From: Candidatus Zixiibacteriota bacterium
Lineage (GTDB): Bacteria > Zixibacteria > MSB-5A5 > GN15 > FEB-12
NCBI GenBank assembly: GCA_019038695.1
Contig: JAHOYZ010000007.1
Coordinates: 1-64,000, forward strand
DNA length: 64,000 bases
Direction of reading: 5' to 3'
Both the position numbers and the translations under genes were made by a program. Of the stretch, positions 1 to 8,316 are shown piece by piece (position 1 is the stretch's first letter; each line of letters starts with the position of its first letter). The notes below the pieces were generated by a model. That model made no database searches. It saw only the letters and a program-made list of their open reading frames with translations, and had not been told where the DNA came from.

Positions 1-185
1 CCGAGATGTTCCTGGTGGACAAATAGCCCACTGGACATACAGCCGATGTAAAGTGAATCGAGGTGGTCAACCCCGGATTTGTCTATTGCTTCAAGTGCGG
101 CGTCGACAAAGAGCTGACGAAGAGACTTGCGCCATACTTCGCCCCAGGTGCTCATGCCAACCCCGACAACACAAACTGTTCTCAT
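1..185 (-). CDS. Thiolase (acetyl-CoA acetyltransferase), N-terminal part only
   Basis: Only the first 61 codons lie in the window; the gene runs off the left edge. The ATG at 185 follows a strong GGAGGTGA ribosome site 5 bases upstream. The peptide starts [15 protein letters not shown] and continues with a helix and '[12 protein letters not shown]', the N-terminal layout of archaeal-type thiolases (SCP-x/acetoacetyl-CoA thiolase group). It starts 12 bases after the HMG-CoA synthase stop, so the two are almost certainly one operon. In archaea these two enzymes, with a DUF35 zinc protein, form a channelling complex that makes HMG-CoA for the mevalonate pathway. The active-site cysteine lies outside the window, so function rests on the N-terminus and the neighbour. 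Confidence 0.75.
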   Translation of the reverse strand, partial: MRTVCVVGVGMSTWGEVWRKSLRQLFVDAALEAIDKSGVDHLDSLYIGCMSSGLFVHQEHL

Positions 186-197
186 AGTTGTCACCTC

Positions 198-1247
198 CTA
201 AGCATTCTTCCTGATTTTGCGGCGGAACTTGGCATAGGTCCCGTATTCAACATACATTTTATTTTCATCGAGCAGCTTGGCAGTCTTCACCGTCAAGTCC
301 TGAACTTCCTTGATCCGGTCAGTCACTTTCCAGACAAACGAGTCCGAACCGGCTCCGGAACCGTAGGAACACATCAGGATCAGATCGCCCGGAGCTGCTA
401 CATCCAGGGTCGAGGTCAGACCAATCGGGGACGCCCCGGAATAAGTGTTGCCCAAGCGCGGTGCAAGCCAGCCTGGATCAATCTGTTCCTGGGTGAAACC
501 CAGCTCAAAGGCGACCCGCTGAGGGAACTTGCCGTTGGGTTGGTGGAATATGGCATACTTGAAATCCTGAGGCTTCATACCGGATTTCTTTAGAATCGCG
601 TTAGTGGCTCCTTTGGTGTGGGCAAAATAGGCTTCCTCACCCGTAAACCGACCGGCGTGTTGCGGGTAGAACTCGTGCTCGCGCCGCCAGAAATCGGGCA
701 TGTCAGTCGTGTATGAATGCGTATGAAGACAATCAGCCACCAGATTATCGTCACCCATAATAAACGCTGCGGCTCCAGCGGCCGCTGAAAACTCAAGAGC
801 ATCCGAGGGGGCGCCCTGAGATGTATCGCCACCGATAGCCAGGGCGTATTTCATCTGTCCGGCATCAATATGACTCATGGCCACATACATCGCCTCGGAG
901 CCAGCCTTACAGGCGAACTCGAAATCGGCGCAGTGGATATCGGGACCCGCACCAAGCGCTTCGGCAACGGTAGTACCCGAAGGTTTAACTGCATAGGGAT
1001 GTGATTCGGAGCCGATGTAAATCGCGCCTATATCCTTCGGATCAACATTCTGCGCTCGCACCAGAGCACGTCGCGAAGCCTCTACAGAAAGCGTGATCGT
1101 ATCCAAATCGGGTGGTGGCACCGATTTCTCACGCAACATCAGACCTCTTTTGTAACTGGGCGCATCCGCTCCCCACACCTTGGCAATCTCTTCTACAGTG
1201 ATGCGGTGTCGAGGAATGTGAGCGCCATATCCAACAATACCTGCCAT
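198..1247 (-). CDS. Hydroxymethylglutaryl-CoA synthase, archaeal type
   Basis: Condenses acetyl-CoA with acetoacetyl-CoA to give HMG-CoA, the committed step of the mevalonate pathway. The 349-residue length fits the short archaeal-type family rather than the longer eukaryotic or Gram-positive one. Visible active-site elements are the nucleophile Cys113 in 'FACKAGSEA', Glu81 in 'GSESHP', and His235 in 'IFHQPNGKF', the usual Cys/Glu/His set. The ATG at 1247 has a GAGG site 7 bases upstream, which supports this start. The next gene downstream is the thiolase that would supply acetoacetyl-CoA. A 10-bp direct repeat overlaps the likely promoter. The gene could instead serve a beta-branch or lipid pathway, but the gene pair favours HMG-CoA synthesis. 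Confidence 0.88.
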   Translation of the reverse strand: MAGIVGYGAHIPRHRITVEEIAKVWGADAPSYKRGLMLREKSVPPPDLDTITLSVEASRRALVRAQNVDPKDIGAIYIGSESHPYAVKPSGTTVAEALGAGPDIHCADFEFACKAGSEAMYVAMSHIDAGQMKYALAIGGDTSQGAPSDALEFSAAAGAAAFIMGDDNLVADCLHTHSYTTDMPDFWRREHEFYPQHAGRFTGEEAYFAHTKGATNAILKKSGMKPQDFKYAIFHQPNGKFPQRVAFELGFTQEQIDPGWLAPRLGNTYSGASPIGLTSTLDVAAPGDLILMCSYGSGAGSDSFVWKVTDRIKEVQDLTVKTAKLLDENKMYVEYGTYAKFRRKIRKNA

Positions 1248-1260
1248 AGCTAAACCTCAC

Positions 1261-1295
1261 ACAATAAGTGTCTTGTTACAGTATCTAAGTGTCTT
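1261..1295 (-). promoter_or_regulatory. Putative promoter and direct-repeat operator of the HMG-CoA synthase operon
   Basis: Read on the minus strand, TTAGAT and TATTGT are separated by 16 bases (1288 down to 1261), a plausible sigma-70 promoter just upstream of the GAGG site. A perfect 10-bp direct repeat, TAAGTGTCTT on the plus strand, occurs at 1265-1274 and 1286-1295. The copies are 21 bases apart, close to two helical turns, and each overlaps one promoter element. Such spacing is typical of a same-face repressor operator. The regulator is unknown. Confidence 0.4.
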
Positions 1296-1359
1296 TGCCT
1301 ATTTCCACATAATGTCTGTGGAAAATACAATGTCCGGTGACCAAAGACAAGCGATTCAG

Positions 1360-1378
1360 CCCCCGAAGGGGGTTTTTT
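1360..1378 (+). terminator. Terminator-like hairpin ahead of the 1439 gene
   Basis: Five C (1360-1364), a GAA loop and five G (1368-1372) form a short GC stem followed by six T, the plus-strand signature of an intrinsic terminator. No plus-strand gene is seen upstream, and it lies about 60 bases before the ATG at 1439. It could therefore be an attenuator in that gene's leader, a barrier to read-through from outside, or chance. Confidence 0.4.
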
Positions 1379-1438
1379 CCCTCCTCGCTCCAGCCGTGCA
1401 GCTTAAAGGGGACTAGCACCTTATCCGATAGTGGAGAT

Positions 1439-2020
1439 ATGGTAGTTTTCCTCTTGTTCCTGCTCGCCGGGCTTTCGGGCAACCTGACCGAACTGGTGCC
1501 TTCGGAGTCAACCTTGGACTCCAACACAGCCTTCTATGAGGGCAGGGATACGAACTATATTCTCTCTCCTCCACGAGGCTTCGGTATGGAGGTGGAGACT
1601 GCCCAAGCGGCTGGTTATTCGTTTGCTTTCGTGCCGGACAAACAGAGCTTCGATTCGGCCGACATATTGATCGGCGCAACCATCTACAATCTCGCTTCAA
1701 CTGAGAACAGCGTTACATTCGAGACAGTAATGACTGAGGACACGGCTCGACTAAGAGCACATTATGGAGAGCATCTTCTGATCTGGCCGGTAGATTCGAT
1801 GATGAACTTCAGAGGTGATATTGTCCCAACGTTCTACTTCAATGATCCTCAGCGGTTCATCCCGACAGTCCTGGTTTCATATTACGATGGTGGCACTGAG
1901 GCGATCATACTGGAACTAAACATTTCCGACCGGACAAATCGGGTGGGCGCCGAGCGAGTTTTCGAGACGTGCCTGAATTACTTCAAGGTGCTGAAGCGGA
2001 AAGAAGTTGCGGAGAAATAG
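1439..2020 (+). CDS. Hypothetical secreted or membrane-anchored protein
   Basis: Not recognised. The in-frame ORF is open from 1337, but the ATG at 1439 begins a clear hydrophobic signal segment (MVVFLLFLLAGLSG), so the 193-residue product from there is preferred. A GGAG lies only a few bases upstream, which makes the spacing tight. The mature part (about 175 residues) has no cysteine cluster or known motif; it contains 'FVPDKQSFDSADILIGATIY' and alternates beta-rich stretches with charged turns. Codon use looks like its neighbours. It stands alone between a terminator-like hairpin and the convergent lpxA gene. It may be a small periplasmic protein; no function is assigned. Confidence 0.6.
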   Translation: MVVFLLFLLAGLSGNLTELVPSESTLDSNTAFYEGRDTNYILSPPRGFGMEVETAQAAGYSFAFVPDKQSFDSADILIGATIYNLASTENSVTFETVMTEDTARLRAHYGEHLLIWPVDSMMNFRGDIVPTFYFNDPQRFIPTVLVSYYDGGTEAIILELNISDRTNRVGAERVFETCLNYFKVLKRKEVAEK

Positions 2021-2036
2021 ACAAAACCCTCCTCCC

Positions 2037-2810
2037 CTACTTCACCAATCCGCGTTTGGAATCATTGATGAAATCAAGAATCACCTGGATTTCAGGGATG
2101 ATCTCAAGTTCTTCCTTGATGCGATCCACTGCCTGAGTCGTATTCAGTTCACTGAAGAAAAGCAACTTGAAAACCTCACGAAGAGCCTTGACCGTGTCGA
2201 GTTTGAAACCACGACGCTTCAACCCAACAATGTTAAGCCCGGCAATTTTTAGCGGATATCCCGCCGCCATCGCATAAGGACAAACATCCTGTGGTACGCG
2301 AAAACCACCACCGATCATCGCGTGCGCCCCAATCTTGACGAACTGATGTACCGGCAACACCCCCGACAGAATTGCGTAATCGCCAATTTCAATGTGTCCC
2401 GCCAGCGTACAAGCATTGCCCATGATGACGTTATCGCCCAGTGTACAATCGTGGGCCACATGCGCGTAGGCCATAATAAGGCAGTTCTTGCCAATCTGAG
2501 AACGCCGTTTGTCCGTTGTGCCGCGATTGACAGTAGCATATTCGCGGATAGTAGTCCCGTCGCCAATGATTGCCGTTGTCTCCTCGCCGCCAAATTTCAA
2601 ATCCTGAGGAACAGTAGAGACAACAGCACCGTGTGCAATCGTGACATTCTCACCAATCCGGGCACCGCTTGCGATCAAGGCTGAGGATGCAATCTTTGTC
2701 CCCTCCCCAATCTGAACGTTGTCTTCGACAATCGAGTACGGTCCCACTGTCACGGTCTCGGCCAGTTCAGCTTTCGCGGACACTATTGCTGTCGGATGTA
2801 TATTGCTCAT
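2037..2810 (-). CDS. lpxA: Acyl-ACP--UDP-N-acetylglucosamine O-acyltransferase
   Basis: Catalyses the first step of lipid A synthesis, transfer of a 3-hydroxyacyl chain from ACP to UDP-GlcNAc in the cytoplasm. The 257 residues match the family length. The N-terminal two thirds are left-handed beta-helix hexapeptide repeats (such as IGENVT, IGDGTT, IGKNCL). The 'HVAHDCTLG' stretch carries His117 and His120; the latter aligns with the catalytic base His125 of E. coli LpxA. The start ATG overlaps the stop of the upstream lpxC/fabZ by four bases (ATGA), indicating translational coupling. No lpxD or lpxB is present in the window. Confidence 0.95.
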   Translation of the reverse strand: MSNIHPTAIVSAKAELAETVTVGPYSIVEDNVQIGEGTKIASSALIASGARIGENVTIAHGAVVSTVPQDLKFGGEETTAIIGDGTTIREYATVNRGTTDKRRSQIGKNCLIMAYAHVAHDCTLGDNVIMGNACTLAGHIEIGDYAILSGVLPVHQFVKIGAHAMIGGGFRVPQDVCPYAMAAGYPLKIAGLNIVGLKRRGFKLDTVKALREVFKLLFFSELNTTQAVDRIKEELEIIPEIQVILDFINDSKRGLVK

Positions 2811-4198
2811 CGTTCAACCACCATTGCCATAAAGTCTGCCTCCGCCACTTTGTCGTCATCGACAAAAGCCTCGCCCGACATTTTGCAGATCTTGCGCCGG
2901 AACGAGTTCATGGTCAGCTCAAACCGCAACTGATCCCCCGGCCTGACCGGCTTGCGAAAACGAGCATTGTCGATTCCCATGAAGTAGACCACATGCTTCT
3001 CCGGTTCGGCAATAGCATTGAGCATAAGTACGCCTCCGGCCTGAGCCATCGCCTCGAGAACAAGTACGCCGGGCATAATCGGATGGCCTGGGAAATGCCC
3101 CTGGAAGAACGGTTCATTGATGGTCACGTTCTTTAACGCCGTTACTCTCTCGCCTGGAACCAGATCGAGGATTCGGTCGATCAACAGGAATGGGTAGCGG
3201 TGAGGCATGATTTTCTGAATGGCATCAATATCGAACAGAATGCCAGTGCCTGCCCGACTATATTTGCCTGCAATTTTCTTCTTCTTGTATAGCTCCTGCA
3301 TCTTTCGAGCCAGCGCCACGTTGGCCTTGTGCCCTGAACGTGCCGCCAGCACATGCCCCTTAAATGGAACCCCGATCAGAAATAGATCTCCCAACAGGTC
3401 CAGTGCCTTATGACGGACCGGCTCATTGGGGAAACGAAGGGGAACATCGTTGATGATGCCTGTCTCACCAACAAAGGCTTCATCCTTTAAATCCAGTACC
3501 CGGCGAATTCGATCGACCTCGACCTGGCCAAGATCGGAGTCATAGATGACTACCGCGCTATCGAGTCCACCACCCTTGATCAACCCGGCGTCTTTCAGCG
3601 CCTCTACTTCGGAAAGGAAACAAAACGTTCTCGCCGGAGCGAAGTCATCAACGAACTCCTTCTCAAGATCAACGAGAGTTGTATATTGCGTCCCCAGGGC
3701 GGGATTCTTGTAATCGATCATAAAAGTGATACGCATGTCATCCGAGGGCGCCACGACCAGGTCCACACCGCGTTCCGGTTCGTGGTAGGCCATAGGGGTA
3801 TCGATCTCAAGGTAGACTTTGTCAGCCTGTTGTCTTTCAATTCCTGCTTCGAGCAGCTTCTCCACATACGGCATGGCTGAACCATCGCAAATGGGTGGTT
3901 CGTTGTTGTCCAATTCGACTATCATGTTGTCGAGCTGGAGACCGGCAAACGCCGCCAGTACGTGCTCGACCGTATGAACCCTAGCTTTCCCGTCCTCAAG
4001 TGTCGTGCCACGGGAAATATCTACGACGTGATCGATATCGGCGATCACTGATGGTTGATCGGGAAGATCAACTCGTACAAAACGGATACCGGTGTCGGGC
4101 GCCGCCGGCTTGAAAGTCATCGTACAGGTGTTGCCGGTGTGCAGTCCCACTCCCGCCATTGAGATTTCAGTCTTGATAGTGCGTTGTTTTTGGTACAT
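2807..4198 (-). CDS. lpxC/fabZ: Bifunctional UDP-3-O-acyl-GlcNAc deacetylase / 3-hydroxyacyl-ACP dehydratase (LpxC-FabZ fusion)
   Basis: A 463-residue fusion of the committed lipid A deacetylase LpxC (about 1-315) and the fatty-acid dehydratase FabZ (about 325-463). LpxC zinc ligands are visible as His79 in 'HTVEHVLAA' and His263/Asp267 in 'HKALDLLGD', with His290 as the likely general acid/base. FabZ shows '[12 protein letters not shown]' and the active-site pair His368 ('QGHFPGHP') and Glu382 ('LEAMAQ'). The fusion is known in Bacteroidetes/Chlorobi-type bacteria and couples the two fates of 3-hydroxyacyl-ACP. A well-formed promoter sits 80-107 bases upstream, and lpxA follows with an overlapping stop/start. 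Confidence 0.95.
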   Translation of the reverse strand: MYQKQRTIKTEISMAGVGLHTGNTCTMTFKPAAPDTGIRFVRVDLPDQPSVIADIDHVVDISRGTTLEDGKARVHTVEHVLAAFAGLQLDNMIVELDNNEPPICDGSAMPYVEKLLEAGIERQQADKVYLEIDTPMAYHEPERGVDLVVAPSDDMRITFMIDYKNPALGTQYTTLVDLEKEFVDDFAPARTFCFLSEVEALKDAGLIKGGGLDSAVVIYDSDLGQVEVDRIRRVLDLKDEAFVGETGIINDVPLRFPNEPVRHKALDLLGDLFLIGVPFKGHVLAARSGHKANVALARKMQELYKKKKIAGKYSRAGTGILFDIDAIQKIMPHRYPFLLIDRILDLVPGERVTALKNVTINEPFFQGHFPGHPIMPGVLVLEAMAQAGGVLMLNAIAEPEKHVVYFMGIDNARFRKPVRPGDQLRFELTMNSFRRKICKMSGEAFVDDDKVAEADFMAMVVER

Positions 4199-4276
4199 AG
4201 CCTCTACTGAGTTAAGCGACCCAACCGCATCAACAGCGTCGGCCGCACTGAATAATCAACTGGCAATCCTGATGCA

Positions 4277-4305
4277 ACTATAGGGACAAGGGACAGTGCT
4301 TTCAA
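4277..4305 (-). promoter_or_regulatory. Sigma-70-type promoter of lpxC/fabZ-lpxA
   Basis: On the minus strand TTGAAA (4305-4300) and TATAGT (4282-4277) are separated by exactly 17 bases, placing transcription start near 4270 and leaving a leader of about 70 bases before the lpxC ATG. A GCCCC/GGGGC hairpin lies just upstream of the -35 element (about 4317-4329) and has no T tract in the transcribed direction. Confidence 0.65.
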
Positions 4306-4425
4306 GTGGTTTTTTGCCCCGAGGGGGCTATTATGGATAGGCTCACATGCTGTAAAGAATAGAACGGTAATAACACCTGGTAAGAACCCCGCGACAAATG
4401 AAAATGCGTTGGTGTCCTACTTCCC

Positions 4426-5589
4426 CTACCTTTTCCCCACCGCCTCACGGAAACGCTTCACCTGCTTCTCGTAGAACTCACTGACCGGTTGTTCCAGTAA
4501 AGCAAGTTCAGCCTGAGCCAGAGCTTCTCCCGGACGGCCCAGAGTAAAAGCCAGCTCGGCCAACAGGTCATGGTGCTTGGCCCTGAAAAAACCCGGCTCA
4601 GTCAGAGCAAGCGCTCGACGCACAAAACTCTCCGCTTCGACCAGATTGATGCGTCGCTGGAAACACCACAGTCCAAATGAATAATACTTGCCCGGTTTGG
4701 TCGACCATCCTTCGCCCAGACTCAACTTGCCAAGTCGAATCGCCGATGTCGTATCAGCAGCCAGATACAGAGCGCTGTCAGCCAGAAAGCTACTGTGGGC
4801 ATTAATCGTCTTGACCTCTTTTGAACCTGTGGTCACTTTGAGACCCGCTCGAATGTACTTCTCAATCCGGTCGGTCTTGTTGAGCTTGCGAGCTATGTTA
4901 CCCATGAGCCGCGCAACTTTTTCGATATTCCGATTGTTTCTTACCTTAGCATTAAGGATGACATTAGCTCTTGATATTGCCGAGTCAAAAGGCAACAAAT
5001 CACCCCAGACAGCGTTGGCGCTGCTCTCGAATATCTGCATAGAGTAGTCACGGCCGGACAGTTTTTCGATTTGTTGGTAGTATTGGATGGCGTTCAGAAA
5101 TTCCCCGATACCCTTGGAATAACTGGCAAGAGAAAGACCATCCCGAGTATTAGGATTAGCGTGAAATCGATCTTTACGTTGCTTAACAGTTGTAAGATCG
5201 GTCAAGGCTTGATTGATCGAGGCAATGAATCGCTTGGCTCCGGTGTAGCCGGTCCAACGAAAAATCACATCTCCGTTGGCGTTGGTCAGGACGAACAACG
5301 GGTAGTAGCTGCCGACATTGTATGTCTTCGCCAGTTGCACTCCCTCGCCTTCACGCGCATTTAATGCCAGATGAACAACGCGCGCCAGAGCTGCTTTGAC
5401 TGCTTCTTCCGATTCCGCTTCACGAGCGGCTAGTTCGCAGTATTCTCATTCGTCTCGGAAAAACTCAAGCAGGAGCGGCTTGTCTTGATTTAATGACTGT
5501 TGCTTCGCTTCGTCAAATGTAGCGGACTCCTGTGCCACAATGGGCACAGCCATAAACAGGATTCCTAACAGTAGACAAATCGATTTCAT
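4426..5589 (-). CDS. Secreted thioredoxin-fold/TPR protein with in-frame TGA at the redox cysteine (candidate selenoprotein)
   Basis: Read through the TGA at 5448-5446, this is one 387-residue protein. The ATG at 5589 follows GAGG with 10-base spacing and begins a signal peptide ending near 'VPIVAQES'. A thioredoxin domain follows: 'KPLLLEFFRDE', TGA at codon 48, then 'EYCELAAREA', and on to 'YPLFVLTNANGDV'. The TGA therefore occupies the first position of the catalytic CxxC, giving U48-x-x-C51. A SECIS-like hairpin begins 16 bases after the TGA. The rest (about residues 140-387) is helical and TPR-like. Frame and codon use are continuous on both sides of the TGA. Without selenocysteine insertion only a 47-residue fragment would be made. 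A nonsense mutation or base-call error (TGC or TGT to TGA) is the main alternative. Confidence 0.75.
5415..5429 (-). promoter_or_regulatory. Candidate bacterial SECIS hairpin
   Basis: On the mRNA strand CCGCT, a CGTGA loop and AGCGG form a perfect 5-bp stem with a 5-base loop. Counting the U of UGA as 1, the stem begins at 20 and the loop spans 25-29, with G26 and U27 in the loop. Bacterial SECIS elements lie just downstream of UGA and need a G (and often U) near the start of the apical loop; E. coli fdhF uses G23 and U24. Position and loop both fit. The hairpin is inside coding sequence, as expected for bacteria. Confidence 0.6.
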
Positions 5590-5656
5590 TCTCACGCGTC
5601 CTCAGTTTATATTGTTCGGTCAGTCTTGACAAGTGGTCGTCATAATACGGCACTGC

Positions 5657-7225
5657 CTACCACCATATCTGTTGCCCACCGTCCCATGTAAATATGCGCT
5701 CTTCGTCTCTCGAATCCGATGACACTAACCGATATAACACTCCGGCCGGAGCAGCGAATTCCAACGGACCTTCCCCGGCTATTCCTTCACCGACCGTTTG
5801 CCATCCGTCCTCCCAATAGAACAGCTCGTAGCTCTTGCCCGGTTCGAGCGCCGATATCACGACTCCGGTAGTTGATTTCTCAATTGTGCGACGAGTTTCC
5901 GACACTAGTGCCAACGCAACTTGCTCATCGGGATGGCCAATTAACATCCCCATCGACCCGTCATCTTCTAATACAAACGGCGACCCAGCTGGGACGAGTT
6001 CTTCATTGAGATAAAACATCGGCAAGTACGCCACGCCGGTGCCCATATCGGTAAACAACGCCATCTGATCTTCGACTTTGCCCCAATGAATCGCTCGCCA
6101 GTCGCCGGAATTGAAAACACACAAATAGGCAAACGGCACCGAGTCCGGCACTGGTTCAGAGAATTTGATAACGACATCAGAAACAGTGGTGTAAGAGCTA
6201 GTGACATCCTTATAGCTCTTCCCCCCTAGCCAACGAGGAACTTTCTGCGCACTGTCCTTAACAAACGCGAGATTGCCCGGTTGCTGTCCGAAAGCCTTAC
6301 GGTACGCCTTGCCCACTTTGGCCGAAAGGCTGTACTCACCCGGATCGGCTTCAGCACCCATCAAAGGCAAAACCGAACCGTCCGGCATAATGAGAGCATT
6401 CCATGCATGGTTACCATCGGAGTTGGCCCAATGCGGCGTATAGTCCGAGGTAACTGCCAGACCGTTGGCTCGCATAGCGTAGATGGCCAGATTGGTCATA
6501 TCCTCGCAACGCCCTAGTCCATTGGATAGCATCTCGCGCAGGCCCTGATCGGTCGGATGAAGATAAAACCGTTCGTCGAATCCAAACCAGGTTCTGATAT
6601 CTTTGTTGATAATCGTCGCAGCTTTGGCGGCATCGGATGGATCGGTCATTTGATCGGCGATATTGGCATACTTGGTCATGAACTCTCGCCGCCATGATTC
6701 AAGCGGCTCGCTGGAACCCCTGTACGGCAAAACACCTTCACAGAAAGTTTCAAACGGCAATCCGGTTGCCCACGGCTTGGTGCGCCAGGCTTCGAAAGCC
6801 AGATCGATATTCTCAATCAGATAGTCGGCCGTGATCGCCTTCACGTCCTCAATCACCGTGTCCTTCTCGTAATCAATCTCCCCGCGCGTATCTTCTATCC
6901 GGTAAATATCAGCCATCAATGAATCGTAGTCCGGATAAGCCAGGGGGTCAATCTCCACCGTTTCACCGGCGGTATCGACAAACTTGAAGATCACATACTT
7001 ATGCCCCTCCATGTTACCGATCAGAAAACAGGCCGCCTGATACTTGAGGGTGTCGCCGGACTTGGTATAATGATCCAACACCTTTTGCAATTCGGGTGCG
7101 TTGTCACCAGCGACCTCAAGCACAGCCGCAACATTTTTCGGGATGGTATTCTCAGCCGCCGCATCCATCGGTGACAGAGCGATTATGACAAGAGCGATCA
7201 AACAGACACAAAGAAAATGTCGCAT
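5657..7225 (-). CDS. Secreted transglutaminase-like (papain-fold) protein
   Basis: The frame is open to 7501, but the ATG at 7225 has a strong GGAGGAAAC site and begins a signal peptide (MRHFLCVCLIALVIIAL, cleavage near 'DAAAEN'), giving 522 residues. A transglutaminase-like core is visible: Cys240 in 'LGRCEDMTNLAI', His273 in 'DGNHAWNAL', and an Asp about nine residues later in 'MPDGS'. The N-terminal region (about 25-150) is helical and acidic; the C-terminal 200 residues look beta-rich, like a carbohydrate- or protein-binding module. Such proteins act as proteases, amidases or cross-linkers outside the cytoplasm. The selenoprotein candidate lies 67 bases downstream on the same strand and may share its transcript. 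Substrate unknown. Confidence 0.75.
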   Translation of the reverse strand: MRHFLCVCLIALVIIALSPMDAAAENTIPKNVAAVLEVAGDNAPELQKVLDHYTKSGDTLKYQAACFLIGNMEGHKYVIFKFVDTAGETVEIDPLAYPDYDSLMADIYRIEDTRGEIDYEKDTVIEDVKAITADYLIENIDLAFEAWRTKPWATGLPFETFCEGVLPYRGSSEPLESWRREFMTKYANIADQMTDPSDAAKAATIINKDIRTWFGFDERFYLHPTDQGLREMLSNGLGRCEDMTNLAIYAMRANGLAVTSDYTPHWANSDGNHAWNALIMPDGSVLPLMGAEADPGEYSLSAKVGKAYRKAFGQQPGNLAFVKDSAQKVPRWLGGKSYKDVTSSYTTVSDVVIKFSEPVPDSVPFAYLCVFNSGDWRAIHWGKVEDQMALFTDMGTGVAYLPMFYLNEELVPAGSPFVLEDDGSMGMLIGHPDEQVALALVSETRRTIEKSTTGVVISALEPGKSYELFYWEDGWQTVGEGIAGEGPLEFAAPAGVLYRLVSSDSRDEERIFTWDGGQQIWW

Positions 7226-7350
7226 ACAGTTTCCTCCGGACGGTGTGTGTTCGTTTCTGAACATACAAACTGCGCGGGGAGTTGTACAGTTAGTTGTAGG
7301 TTGGGATTCCGGCGCGAAGGAAGGTGTGTAGGTCGATACTGTCTTCAGTT

Positions 7351-7390
7351 CCTCGCCGGGTGCCATGCTCAAACTTGTTTGGGCATGATT
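7351..7390. repeat. Dispersed intergenic repeat with hairpin
   Basis: The stretch reading GTGCCATGCTCAAACTTG occurs here and again near 54608, both between genes. Here it folds into an imperfect hairpin, CATGCTCAAA against TTTGGGCATG. The surrounding 7226-7481 gap also holds two copies of CTGTCTTCAGTT (about 7339 and 7422), with a third near 40575. No gene is seen in this gap. Confidence 0.5.
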
Positions 7391-7481
7391 CCGTGGGTGG
7401 TAGTTGAGTAAGTCAAAATCTGTCTTCAGTTTCGACAAGGTCATCCCACCTGACGCCTCCGGCTTTATGAGGGGCACCGAG

Positions 7482-7946
7482 TCAATGTCCCGCATCTTCA
7501 TCCAGCCTCTTTCTGCGGCGCTTGCTCAACCGTACCCATATTTCCCATGCTACACAGAGTACAGGAATTATCATACCAATTTTGATTCCGATCAACACTG
7601 AGAAACGGCCAGTCATGGCAACAGCAAAGATGAGGATCATTATCCAACTGCAAAGGATGAACCTCACGCCGGTCCACAATCCGGTATCCATCGCTGCCCT
7701 TCTCAGGAAACTCCTTCTGGCAAGGTGGTCACCTTTCGGTTCCAGATGTTTGCCATCCTCAGGATCAGCATTGAGGGCTTCGAGACGTTTGATCAGGGCA
7801 AAAAGGGTAGCACCCAGTGGTAACGCAACCAGTAATCCGAGGCGGTTCCCAACGGTGGCTAGTGAGTAGAATGCAGCAACAATCGTCAGAATAGAAACGA
7901 CAGGAATTGCTATTTTCAATATCATCAACTTGCGTTTGGTTAACAT
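7482..7946 (-). CDS. Hypothetical membrane protein
   Basis: Not recognised. The ATG at 7946 follows GAGG with 8-base spacing and gives 154 residues; the ORF could extend to 8033, but no better site is seen there. Two hydrophobic helices near the N-terminus (about 9-29 and 36-52) and two near the C-terminus (about 94-115 and 118-137) flank a charged cytoplasmic-looking loop with 'RSFLRRA'. The C-terminus is strongly basic ('SKRRRKR'), which by the positive-inside rule places it in the cytoplasm. No motif links it to the neighbouring transglutaminase. Confidence 0.6.
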   Translation of the reverse strand: MLTKRKLMILKIAIPVVSILTIVAAFYSLATVGNRLGLLVALPLGATLFALIKRLEALNADPEDGKHLEPKGDHLARRSFLRRAAMDTGLWTGVRFILCSWIMILIFAVAMTGRFSVLIGIKIGMIIPVLCVAWEIWVRLSKRRRKRLDEDAGH

Positions 7947-8070
7947 TGACTCTACCTCACAATGTGTTACCCATATACATTCGATCCCCTTGTTGGTTTT
8001 TCCCAGATCATCGCATCCAGTATACAAGTTCACAAATCCCTTAGCAAGCTATGGGCCATCCAGCCACTTT

Positions 8071-8087
8071 CCACCATTTAATGGTGG
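8071..8087. repeat. Palindrome in a dispersed TGGGCCACC repeat
   Basis: CCACCAT and ATGGTGG flank a TTA centre. The adjoining ATGGTGGGCCACC is echoed at 26435-26453 and 58588-58605, also intergenic. The gap from 7947 to 8135 holds no gene that can be supported. Confidence 0.4.
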
Positions 8088-8135
8088 GCCACCCTGCCTT
8101 GACATTACTTAAAACAATAATTCCCTAAAAAGTAT

Positions 8136-8163
8136 TTGACACCTGCCGATGAAATTATATATT
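8136..8163 (+). promoter_or_regulatory. Sigma-70-type promoter of the leader/ABC exporter operon
   Basis: TTGACA (8136-8141) and TATATT (8158-8163) are separated by 16 bases in an A/T-rich stretch. Transcription would start near 8170, about 69 bases before the leader ORF, and run into the attenuator described below. Confidence 0.7.
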
Positions 8164-8238
8164 TGCTGAAACAATTAGGAAAAGAATTCGTCTGGATATT
8201 GATATGAGAAACTCGCGCTGCTAAGGAGATTGGTTTTA

Positions 8239-8316
8239 ATGATTAGGTTCATGATCAATAGTTTCGGTGTGCTATTAAGCCATTATGCGGCGGGAGGAGT
8301 GCGTCCAATAAGGTAG
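8239..8316 (+). CDS. 25-residue leader peptide
   Basis: ATG at 8239 preceded by AAGGAG with 10-base spacing; 25 codons ending in TAG at 8314. The peptide starts MIRFMINSFGVLLSHY and ends AAGGVRPIR. It is too short for a known domain. Codons 17-19 contain the GGCGGG segment that can pair with the terminator's 5' arm, and a small hairpin (8300-8321) covers the stop codon. It fits a regulatory leader whose translation decides read-through, like BmrB ahead of bmrCD in Bacillus subtilis, rather than a functional protein. It could also be chance within a non-coding leader. Confidence 0.55.
   Translation: MIRFMINSFGVLLSHYAAGGVRPIR

Noticed and set aside
4317-4329. Terminator upstream of lpxC
   Set aside because: The GCCCC/GGGGC hairpin has its T run on the 5' side in the plus direction and A in the minus direction, so it would not terminate either transcript.
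4426-5340. A separate 304-residue gene starting at the ATG at 5340
   Set aside because: That start lies inside the thioredoxin domain, downstream of its redox site. The same frame continues upstream through a coherent CxxC-type sequence to a signal peptide, broken only by one TGA, so the longer read-through form explains the data better.
7226-7501. N-terminal extension of the transglutaminase-like protein
   Set aside because: The extension has no ribosome site, overlaps dispersed repeats, and would bury a clear signal peptide that begins at the well-supported ATG at 7225.
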